In this document: positions 55,563 through 64,000 of the stretch, piece by piece
Layout of the letters: each line of letters opens with the position of its first letter
Position numbering within the stretch: position 1 is the stretch's first letter
Assembly: GCA_009760855.2 (NCBI GenBank)
Contig: WPIO01000017.1
Location: 5,411,001 to 5,475,000 of the forward strand
Source: Cristatella mucedo
Lineage: Eukaryota > Bryozoa > Phylactolaemata > Cristatellidae
DNA length: 64,000 bases
Direction of reading: 5' to 3'
Notes under the pieces: model-generated
What the model was told of the DNA's origin: nothing
The model's input: only the letters and a program-made list of their open reading frames with translations
The model's database searches: none
Position numbers and translations under genes: made by a program

Positions 55563-58500
55563 AATTATTATATTAATAATGCATTTGGTATAGCGCCCTC
55601 AGAGAACTCAATCTCTTTCTAGGCACTTTATATTTGCTGCAAACGAAGCAAGATCGAATAGTTAGTGGTAGCATGCTCAATAAAAAACAGGACTAACATG
55701 GTTAGGGGTGATATATACAATGTTAGCATGTAAGTTTGGTTATTGGCAGCATGCACAGTATCAGCACAAGCATATACAGGTCGAATCACAGGGACCCACT
55801 AAAGGCTGTCATAACTAGATGCGTTTTTAGTTTCTTTTTAAATGTTGACAAGTCAAGAAATGTCGTGACTCAGGTCGGGAGTGAGTTCCAGGCTTTGGGA
55901 GCATACGAACGAAATGCACGGTCTCCAAAGAATTTGAGATTTGTATGAGGTATGGGTAAACAGTTTGATTCCGAAAAGCAAGTGGTGCTATGCTTAGCCT
56001 GGTGGGGAGTAGATCTGATAGGTAGGCTGGAGCCAAAGATTGAAGGGACCTAAAAGTGAGCGACAAAACCGTGAAGTCGATGCGTTGCTTGACTGGTAGC
56101 CAGTGCAGGTTGGCGAGAAGTGGTGCGATTTGGCAACTGCGACGATCAGGACAGACAAGCCTAGCTACAGAGTTTTGCACCAACTGTAAGCACCTGATTG
56201 CACAGGCCGGTAGACCAGTAAGTTGCAGAAGTCAAGACGGGATGTCACGATGAATGGACCAACTTAGATGTGGTATCCTTGTCTAAAAAAGCCCGAATTT
56301 TGGCAGTGTTATGTAGCTGAAAGTAGGCAGACTTGACTGTGGAGCTGATGTGATCGTCTAATGAAAGGTCACTTTTGAAAATGACACCTAGATTCCGTGC
56401 AGATTCAACAGGAGATATGCTGGCAGAGCCAATTTTGATCGTCAGCCTTTCCGATTTCTGAATCACAACTGGTTTGCTCGTAATTAGTAAGTCGGTTTTA
56501 TCAACATTCAATTTAAGAAAGTTTGCTGCCATCCATGTGTGGATGTCATCAATACGTGTAGCAAGGAAGTTGAGGGAATTCGAGGTGCTCGAAGGCTGGG
56601 AGGGATAAAATCAAAGGTACAACTGAGTGTCATTCGCATAGAAGTGGCTGATTGGAAAGGCTGACTCTCAAAATGGGCTCTGCCAGCATCTCTCCAGTTG
56701 AATCAGCTCAAAATCTAGGTGTCATATTCCGAAGCGACCTCTCGTTAGACGACCATATCAGCTCCACTGTCAAATCCGCCTATTTTCAGCTTCATAACAT
56801 TGCTAAAATTCGGGCTTGTTTAGATAAGGATACCACGTCCAAGTTGGTCCATGCATTCGTGACATCTCGTCTCGACTTCTGCAACTCACTGCTTACTGGC
56901 CTACCAGCATGTGCGATCAGGCGATTGCAGCTGGTGCAAAACTCTGCAGCTAGGCTTGTCTGTCGTGAGCGTCACAGTTGCCACATTACTCCACTTCTCG
57001 CCGACCTGCACTGGCTACCAGTCAAGCAACGGATTGACTTCAAGGTTTTGTCGCTCACTTTTAGGTCTCTTCATTCTACGGCTCCATATATACTACCCCA
57101 TCAGGCCAAGCATCGTACCACCTGCTTTTCGGAATCAAGCAGTCTACCAATACCTCGTACAAACCTTAAATCCCTTGGAGACCATGCATTTAGTTCGTAT
57201 GATCCCAAAGCCTGGAACTCCCTCCCGACCTTCGTCAGAACATCCCCTGACCTGACCACATTTAAAAGGAACCTAAAAACACACCTATTTAGGACAGCAT
57301 TTAGTGGGTCCCTGTGATTCGTCCTTGATGTGCTTATGCGTGCTGACACTGTGCATGCTGCCACTAACCACATTTGCATGCTGACCCTGTGCATGTCACC
57401 CCTAACCATACTATTCACTGTGATTGTTTTTTAAGCATGATTTTACGTACCATTCAATTGCATTTCACTTTGCAGCAAATGTAAAGCGCCTAGAGAGAGA
57501 TTAAGTTCTCTGAGGGCGCTTTATCAAGTGCATTATTATTATTATTATTATTCAGTGAAAGCCTAGATTGTTCCTGGCATTACATCTGCAAGAGGGAGAG
57601 TATACACGGTGAAAATAACCGGACCTAGCACGGAGTTCTGAGGTACCCCATATTTCAGAAGTTCGTCGGATGATCTATGTTTATTCAAGTCGATACTTAC
57701 TCTAGAGTATCCCACTAAGAAAGGACCTGAACCATTGCAATGCAGTGCCAGTGATGCCCAGGCGAGATGAGAGGTGCTCAAGAAGGACTTGGTGATCGCT
57801 AGTATCTAAAGCTGCCGAAAGATCGAGCAAAACAGAGATACTGTACCCAAGTCTGCATTCCTAAGTAGGTAGTCATACACCCGAAGCAATGCTGACTTTT
57901 CGGAGTGATTAGCTCTAAAGCCAGACTGGAACTTACTAGCAAGGTTTGAAGTTTCAATACATGAGTTCAGCTGGTCTGCCACAACCCGTTCCAGTGTCTT
58001 TGATAGGAATGGTAGAAGGGAGACTGGGCGGTAGCTGCTCAAGTTCTCTTGGTCTAGTGTCGCTTTCTTGAGAAGTGGCCTGACTACAGCTTTTTTGAAA
58101 GGTGCTGGGACATGACCTGAGGCTAATGACATATTAATGATGTGAGTTATGCATGGCAGCAGCAGATCAATCGTAGAAGCAGGACAGTGGGGATAGAGTT
58201 CAGAGGGCTAGCTGTCTTCTTTGATTGGGATATGAACTTCAGGACGAGGTCACTAATGACCTTGAATGTAGACATTGAGGTTCTGCATGGAATTGAGGGA
58301 CAGGACTCCAGGGGGATGCCACCATCTTAGGGATGAACTCTCTTATCTTGTCTATCTTGCTGACTAGGGAAGCGATCAGCGAGATCATCACAGGGATCAC
58401 TAATTAAGGAGCTAAACTCAGTGCGGTTAAGGAGATGGCCGATCCTTGACATCAGCATTTTTGGATTATGCATCTGTGATTGAACAATATTTGTTGATTT
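55563..58500 (-). mobile_element. LINE A, long copy split by an antisense LINE A
   Basis: 3' end at 55563 with tail and hairpin. The minus strand gives [56 protein letters not shown] and, at 56645, the start of FYANDTQLYL. After the insertion it resumes at 57553 with [39 protein letters not shown] and PAPFKKAVVRPLLKKATLDQ. The linker upstream reaches about 58500 (RIGHLLNRTEFSSLISDP). Stops and frameshifts are present. The insertion alone destroys it. Confidence 0.92.
56649..57552 (+). mobile_element. LINE A, 5'-truncated, inserted antisense in another LINE A
   Basis: An open frame of 221 codons from ERLTLKMGSASISPVESAQN runs through SRLDFCNSLLTGLPACAIRR and [20 protein letters not shown]. 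It passes PKAWNSLPTFVRTSPDLTTF and closes at the natural stop after RTAFSGSL. It is the only complete 3' ORF end of the family here. The 3' untranslated region, perfect hairpin (aaagcgcc at 57483, ggcgcttt at 57515) and (ATT)n tail end at 57552. Both flanks show agtg, consistent with a 4-base duplication. It is probably the youngest LINE A in the window. Confidence 0.95.
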
Positions 58501-58504
58501 GTTA

Positions 58505-59000
58505 ATAATAGCACGGAAAATGTGAGCACGCATAAGCATAATATAAAGGAAAATAAAGCACACATAAGATTAAAGAAAATTTACCAGGACCGTGTAAATA
58601 CTTTGAGAAACAGGCGGGTTTTTACTCTTTGCATTAACTTGATCAAGTCTAGGAACGGCGTGACGTCAGTCGGGATAAGTTCCAAGCTTTGGGATCGCAC
58701 GAACTGATTGTACGGTCTACGAAGGATTTGAGATTGGCTAAAGGCGCAGCTAATCGACTTAAGTCAGAAGAGCGGGTGTGACGATACGAAGCCTGAGTAG
58801 GAACTATTTCGGTTAGGTGTGAAGGAGCAAGAGAATTAAGGGATCTGAAAGTGAGTGACAACCCAGAAGTCAATATGCTGTTAGATGGCAGCAATGTTAA
58901 GTATATAAGAAGTAGAGCAATCTGGCAGAAATGACTTTCACCCCTGATAAACCGAGCTGCAGGGATTGGCACTCACTGTAAGCGTCTTATTGCACAGGCT
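58505..59000 (-). mobile_element. LINE of the A/C group, 3' fragment
   Basis: Minus-strand pieces AARFIRGESHFCQIALLLIY, SLTFRSLNSLAPSHLTEIVP and NLKSFVDRTISSCDPKAWNL, followed by the 3' region. It is more diverged than LINE A. Confidence 0.8.
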
Positions 59001-59436
59001 GGAAGAATTACGGTTTCGGGTGCATGGCTGCCTCTGATACTCGGTCGGACGCTGGTGAGGTCGTGCAGCTTGGTGCCAGGGATTCAGCCGTCGCTGTGCT
59101 AGACGCGTATCGCTTTCAGATTGGGGCAGCTATGGAAAATTAGTATGTGCACTAAAGGTCATGCTCGGAACTGGAGTTCATGTGGGCCAGCATTGCGAAC
59201 AGCTATTAGCAGAGGCGTAGTGAGACCTATCGGCATTCGGGGACAATGCTGCAAAGGGTGTCCCCTATCCTTGTCAAAAAATATCTGCAAAATAGCTCCA
59301 CCACAGAAGAAATGCAAAAAGCACACGCTAGCAGGCACTTGGAGTCAGGAAAGTTTTTTAAATGTAGCACAGATACAAGGTAGCTACCACAGCTTCAACT
59401 TAAGTGAGCACTTTCTGGCCTTGAACGTGGAAAACG
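59001..59436. other. Unassigned
   Basis: No feature recognised. Confidence 0.3.
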
Positions 59437-59571
59437 CTGGGTTGGTCCAGCGGTTAGGGTGCTCGCCCTGACTAAGGTCTGGCTGAGGTCGTGGGCTCGA
59501 GCCCTGAGGCATATGTGAAGCGCCTGAATAGAGATTTAGTTCTCTTGGGGCGCTATACAAATGAATTATTT
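59437..59571 (+). mobile_element. SINE-I, full-length copy
   Basis: CTGGGTTGGTCCAGCGG head, B-box region GTGGGCTCGAGCCC, then gaagcgcctgaatagagatt, ttctcttggggcgctataca and a short AT tail. It abuts the end of the hAT transposase remnant. Confidence 0.9.
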
Positions 59572-59581
59572 AAACTGGTCT

Positions 59582-60870
59582 ATTACTCCTTGAAAGTCAA
59601 TTGTTTCAGTGTTTCTTTCGATATGCTTAGCAAGGCCAAATCGGAGAACCGATCTTACCCTATTGATGCACTTAGGTAGGACAGGGTTACCTTCAGCTTG
59701 CTAAGGAGATGTTCGCAACTGGAAATTGATACAGCTATGGTGAAAAGAACGCAACTGGCAACTCTCAAATTAGGAAACACGTCTTCATAAATGACAATAA
59801 AAGGCCTAAGCTCCAGGTGAGGTCTTTAGTGCCGAGTCGTGACGTGTGGCAAAAAGACTTTTAAAGTAACAAAGCCTGGTGTACAGCTCTGTCAGATCAA
59901 CGTCTGAATAATAGAAGACTCCAAGATCTAGACATTGCTGGTGGAATTTAGTCTGGTCAAGTGTCTTCAAAAGCTTCTCACCTTCCAAAAAGAAACCAAA
60001 TTTAGTGTCAAGATCTACGAGCCGGGAAAATCTAGGTGTAATCTCTTGTTAAAGATAGTGTATGCTATCCTTCATTATTCTTGAAATGTCCTCCTCCGCC
60101 GTGAGACCAACATCTTGAGAGTGCTCTCCGGGCATTTCTGTCCTTCGGCGGATTCTTCGTTCAACCGCAACTTTCCACAAATAACATCTCCTTTTCTGCC
60201 TCCTTTGAAGCAAATGTAAAGTGCCTAGAAATTGATTGAATTATCTGCGGGCGCCATATCAAGTGCATTATTATTACTATTATTATTATTAAGAGTGGAG
60301 GTTACAAGAGGGTCTTTGAATTTTTATCTTTGGATCCTGCAGTCTTTTATGAACGTGGTTAATCTTCCTTATCATGCTGTACCAAAACAACAGCAGGGCT
60401 AAAAAGTTAAAGTCCAAAGTACAATATAGGAAGCTGCCAGCTTCACTCCTTGTTTTTAGTGATTCACTTGAGTCCTTTGAGTTTGCTCCAAAAGACCTAC
60501 AATGCTCCTTAGTCCATCATTGATAGCTTTCATGGCCTCCACTCTTGCACTCTACGTTGTTGCAGAGCCACGTTTGACAGTGATGGCTAAGACTTTCTTC
60601 AGTTCTTCCCACCTCAGATTTGATCTTGAAAAGAATAAGGGCGTTCTATAGTTCCACAAAAGGTAATGACAACGGAATCTTGACTGGCAGCATAAACTCC
60701 TGCCAGGTTCAAGCTGTGGCTATCACAGTATACCCAAATTGCAATTCTAATTTTTGGCATTGTTATCTCTTGAATACCTGAAAGTACCCAGTCATGAATA
60801 CTACTTTGTCGTAGCATAGCCAGTAAGCTAAGCCTAACTTTTGTGGTCTAAAAGTGTGTCGGTGCTCAGC
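59582..60870 (-). pseudogene. Decayed hAT transposase (ZMYM1-like group)
   Basis: Read on the minus strand. At about 60870-60800 a degraded active-site region reads CYDKVVFMTGYFQVF. After a frameshift, VYCDSHSLNLAGVYAASQDS and FCGTIERPYSF follow (60720-60610). Then come ERRIRRRTEMPGEHSQD, LTAEEDISRIMKDSIHYL and FSRLVDLDTKFGFF (60170-60000). GEKLLKTLDQTKFHQQC follows, and last the C-terminal dimerisation domain: EDVFPNLRVASCVLFTIAVS, SISSCEHLLSKLKV, and DLALLSISKETLKQLTF ending at about 59582. The order fits the catalytic and hATC domains of hAT transposases with a ZMYM1/DUF4371-type sequence. There are many stops and frameshifts, and a LINE A tail is inserted at 60195-60293. It cannot be functional. 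Confidence 0.85.
60195..60293 (+). mobile_element. LINE A 3' end inserted in the hAT remnant
   Basis: tttgaagcaaatgtaaagtg, gcgggcgccatatcaagtgc and an (ATT)n tail. Confidence 0.82.
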
Positions 60871-61499
60871 CACGGCACGCCGGCTCACCCTTGACGCGGC
60901 GTCGCCTACCCGGCCACGCAGCCCACCGGTGGCAGGCAGGATGAGACGAACGAACAGGGAGGGCAGTCGGAACGCGAACTGAGGGGTGAACGGGTGTGTG
61001 CTTGTTGCGCTTCGAGCACCAGCTGAATACACGATGGTTAAAGCCTTTACAATGTTTCCGTTTCGTCGCGTGCGTGCCGCCAGAACAGTTAGGTCGAAGT
61101 CTGTAAACACGCTTAACTAGCTCAGCCAGCAATGGTCAAGTCCATTGAAACAAGTACTTGCTTGAAATCAAGATTGGTATTCTCACATGAAATGGGGAAG
61201 GGAGAAAGTCAGAGGTTAAATACACAGACGAATTATATTTCTCATAGAACTGTGACTCAATCGATCTCCAGTTCAATGTCAGTGGCCGTACTCAAGGGAC
61301 GGGATCGCGACGCATTGAAACATGGAACTCAGGAGCAAATATGTCTAGCTGCTATGGTAATGGCAGTTTATATTAACGAGATCACGTGGTTATGACATCA
61401 TCTAAAGGTAACTGCGATTCCCTTTATCTAGAAGATAATATATCTTATGCATCAACCTACCTATCCGACTTCCTCGCACCTCTATTTCGCTCTCACAAT
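60871..61499. other. Unassigned, GC-rich at 60870-61090
   Basis: Open frames on the minus strand (60763-61132) are not recognised. The GC-rich part could be an old CpG-rich promoter or non-coding. Confidence 0.3.
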
Positions 61500-61975
61500 T
61501 CAAATGCCTAAGTCTCCCGTCGTCTCGCCGCACTAAATTGAAACCGTTTGTGGATCAGGTGTTCAGTTTGTATGCGCCGAAAGTCTGGAGCTCTCTTTCG
61601 GCATCGGCCACTATCTGCAGCTTCGCTGAATTATTTAAGTGTCAATCGTAGGCCAATCACTTGTTCCTCTCAGCTTTTCTTTCACCACGAAGTGACTTGT
61701 CTTTTTGCTCCCTCTCGCGCTTTTTCCGATTTACTGTGCACCATTCAGTGCACGTTACTACCAAGAGGTTCTGCTACCCGGTCCTGCATATCTCAAGTGT
61801 GCTTTGGCATGCTCAAAAAAGTACAATACATGCTTGCTTTTGTAGGCTTGTTACAACATGATAAGATGCATGTCACTACCCTTGACCTTGGCTATTGATT
61901 ATGTTATAGCAAGTTGTGAAGCAGCTGCATATAAATTAAATTCTCTTAAAGCGATATATAAACACACCACTACGC
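61500..61975 (+). mobile_element. LINE C, 3' part
   Basis: A frame reading KLKPFVDQVFSLYAPKVWSS corresponds to NLKSFGDRAFSSYDPKAWNS of LINE A. The 3' region shared with 8880-9176 follows, then a weak hairpin and AT tail (agttgtgaagcagctgcata, ttaaagcgatatat). Confidence 0.65.
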
Positions 61976-62529
61976 TTGGTAACATATTTCAATTTACTTT
62001 TGTCATTGGGTAAAAAGTGTTTTCCTTGATCCCGTGCCTAGAATAAATAGAAAATAGCAAACGTTTCGCAAAAATTGCTCATTTAGTCAGCACAAAGACA
62101 TTTTTTAAATTCTCTGATTTTGCTGTTACTATCCGTTATTATACGTTATTATTATACTGTTATTATACGATGCGGACCTTAGCTCCGCACATATAGCACG
62201 ACTTGTTCCTCTAGCAGAATTAGTTAGGGGTTGGCAGACAGAACTCTATAGAGTAGCATCAGTAAAAGTGCAACAGCACAGGTATCTTAAACGACAATTT
62301 CATTATATTTTTTTTGTATAATAAATGAATAGAAAGTAGTCTTATTTGATCGAAATGGAATTGATCGGTTGCTTGCACCTACCTAGCAGGTGCATTTTTT
62401 ATGGGGGTCGACAATTTATCAAAATAAGAGCGACAGAGTACACTGTGAACACAATTTGTAAAATGTGTGAGGCTTAACAAAGCGAACATCGGCTTGCCTT
62501 TCAGGGATCAAGAGGATCCATGGAAGTAT
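61976..62529. other. Unassigned AT-rich DNA
   Basis: Short repeats of gttattatac near 62120-62170. No other feature. Confidence 0.35.
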
Positions 62530-63240
62530 ATATGTATGCATCAGCCTAAGCGGCTTTTGGTACGCGTTCGGTAGCCAACCGACTTCATCTCACACAACAA
62601 AGAGAAAGTGAAAAGCACAGCTGAGTTAGGAGAGCAGTTAAGGTTGCGAGTAACATGGAACTAGCAGCTCAGGACAACTGGATAGGATGCGCCATAGTCG
62701 GCAGCAGAAGAGTAGTTGTCGTTACCTAAGAATTGCCGAAGTGAGTTCCACAGTCTAGGACCTGCAGAGCTAAAGCTTCTGTCAGCAACTGTCTTTAAGT
62801 GGAAGAATCGAATATAGTCCATACAGGACCTGAAGGCACGAGGAAGCTGAAAGTGGTGCAGCAGGTCAGCTAGGTACGAAGGAGCCATGTCGTGGCGGGC
62901 CTTGTGGGTCAGCGTAAGAACTTTGCTCTGTATCCGTTGATCAACCGGCAGCCATCCTAGCTCTTTCAGCAAAGGAGACACGTGGTCAAACCTCTGGGAC
63001 TTGAAAACTAGCCTTGCAGCCATATTCATAGCCATTTGCAGTGACCTAGTTGCTTTTTTGGGAGCCCATCCAAAAGGGAATTACAATAATCAAGCCAAGA
63101 CAGAACTAAGGAGCCAGTTAAATCTTTTGCAAGCCACCATGGAAGACAGCTTCTTATCTTTGGTAGGGTAAATAACCTCATTTCACATGAAGACACTGAA
63201 AGAATGCTCTTGAAGGCAAGCTGAGAAGTTCCTGTTAGTT
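62530..63240 (-). mobile_element. LINE B, 5'-truncated 3' part
   Basis: 3' end at the left (cctaagcggcttttggtacg), then the ORF part MNMAARLVFKSQRFDHVSPL, KELGWLPVDQRIQSKVLTLT, ADRSFSSAGPRLWNSLRQFL. Upstream it continues to DGLPKKQLGHCK and IRSCLPWWLAKDLTGSLVLS. It ends near 63240. Confidence 0.9.
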
Positions 63241-63670
63241 TATGGAAGTTCCTGCACAACACAAGGTAATGCGTGAAATACCACTTTAATTTCACATAAT
63301 TCTGATGTGTTTAAAACCTGGTACAAAGAGTTTCGGAAAGAGTGCCATGAAGTTTTCTATCCAAGGAATCCGACTGCGGGAGCCACTGCCCACTCAAGCA
63401 GATGCTACTTCCTAATGGTTGATATTGAACTGGCATGAGCGTGCCTCCCATCATGCATCATCCACACATTCCGTCATCAATCACTCCAGTACCATACTGC
63501 CCCGAGCTCCTCGTCTCAACCCTCCACAGAGACCGGTCAGTCATCTTCAGGCGAGAGCAGCAACTAAGATTGTGAATAAAACATTACAGATCTAGATTCC
63601 AGGGTCACAGCTTAAATTTCACGAGACGTGGCGGAGTAGAAAAAGACAATTTCTCCAAAAAAATCTGATC
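63241..63670. other. Unassigned
   Basis: No feature recognised. Confidence 0.3.
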
Positions 63671-63798
63671 AGAGAGAGAGAGAGAGAGAGAGAAAACAAA
63701 AAGAGAGACAGACACAGACAGAGAGGGAGGGAGAGAGAGACAGAGAGCGAGAGAGAGAGACAGAGAGAGCGAGAGAGAGAGACAGAGACAGAGAGAGA
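63671..63798. repeat. (GA)n compound microsatellite
   Basis: GA units with interspersed gacaga and gcgaga variants. Confidence 0.97.
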
Positions 63799-63965
63799 AA
63801 ATGACATAGGTCTTACAAATTCAAATGCTGAGCTTTGGCATCTAGGCTCAAGAAGTACAACTTTTGGAATGAAAGTGTGAAAATGAGAGAAAAAGGAATT
63901 ATCAATTTTTATCCACCGTCTACAGTCGGCAAGATGGGTCGGGCTTCTATAAGAATATGAGATGG

Positions 63966-64000
63966 TCTATTCGATTGTGGCAGACCAGCTGAATATTTAT
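63966..64000 (+). mobile_element. LINE A start at window edge
   Basis: attgtggcagaccagctgaa matches the VVADQLN block of the LINE A reverse transcriptase (compare 34520-34545). It continues beyond the window. Confidence 0.6.

Noticed and set aside
60763-61132. Minus-strand ORF of 115 codons as a gene
   Set aside because: Its left end overlaps the hAT relic in another frame and the remainder is compositionally GC-rich without motifs.

Overview
The window is nuclear DNA from an animal, most likely an invertebrate. The evidence is spliced genes with GT/AG introns and matching phases, a rabaptin-5 homologue (a metazoan endosome protein), many CR1/L2-type LINEs, tRNA-derived SINEs, hAT DNA transposon remains and long dinucleotide repeats. 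Nothing bacterial or viral was seen. I cannot name the species.

Genes. (1) A rabaptin-5 (RABEP1/2) homologue runs leftwards from about 18.4 kb and leaves the window at position 1. I assign seven exons at 18280-18313, 15003-15131, 12982-13197, 10080-10254, 6344-6499, 2056-2191 and 423-581. A small candidate exon at 7174-7216 would repair the one phase mismatch. Together they give about 350 residues, the N-terminal coiled-coil third of the protein. (2) A two-exon gene at 30187-24600 (minus) encodes a 545-residue predicted type II membrane protein with an extracytoplasmic domain resembling the GH130-type five-bladed beta-propeller. It keeps a DPR motif, built across the exon junction, and an RGGTP motif. 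It is probably a Golgi carbohydrate-active enzyme. (3) Weak single-exon candidates lie at 35622-35807 (minus) and in GC-rich DNA near 54 kb.

Mobile DNA makes up roughly half of the window. LINE family A (CR1/L2 type) ends in a conserved 3' hairpin and an (ATT)n tail. LINE family B is a second CR1/L2-type lineage with an ATTAC-type tail. Family C is more decayed. A tRNA-derived SINE (SINE-I) carries the same 3' hairpin as LINE A. A second tRNA-derived SINE (SINE-II) does not. Two copies of an LTR-like non-coding element (3643-5306 and 40216-41808) have TGT...ACA terminal repeats. There is a decayed hAT transposase gene (59582-60870), a hAT end closely resembling the SPIN elements (9600-9685), and two TIR elements without transposase (20056-20602 and 45715-46662). 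Several elements are nested inside others, which gives a relative order of insertion.

Layout: 0-18.4 kb, rabaptin exons in repeat-filled introns; 18.4-24.6 kb, promoter region followed by decayed LINEs; 24.6-30.2 kb, the beta-propeller gene with LINEs in its intron; 30.2-46.7 kb, almost entirely mobile elements; 46.7-54.5 kb, mostly unassigned; 54.5-64 kb, nested LINEs and hAT remains. Coordinates of decayed repeats are accurate to about 10-30 bases. Exon boundaries were read from splice signals and phase, without transcript support.
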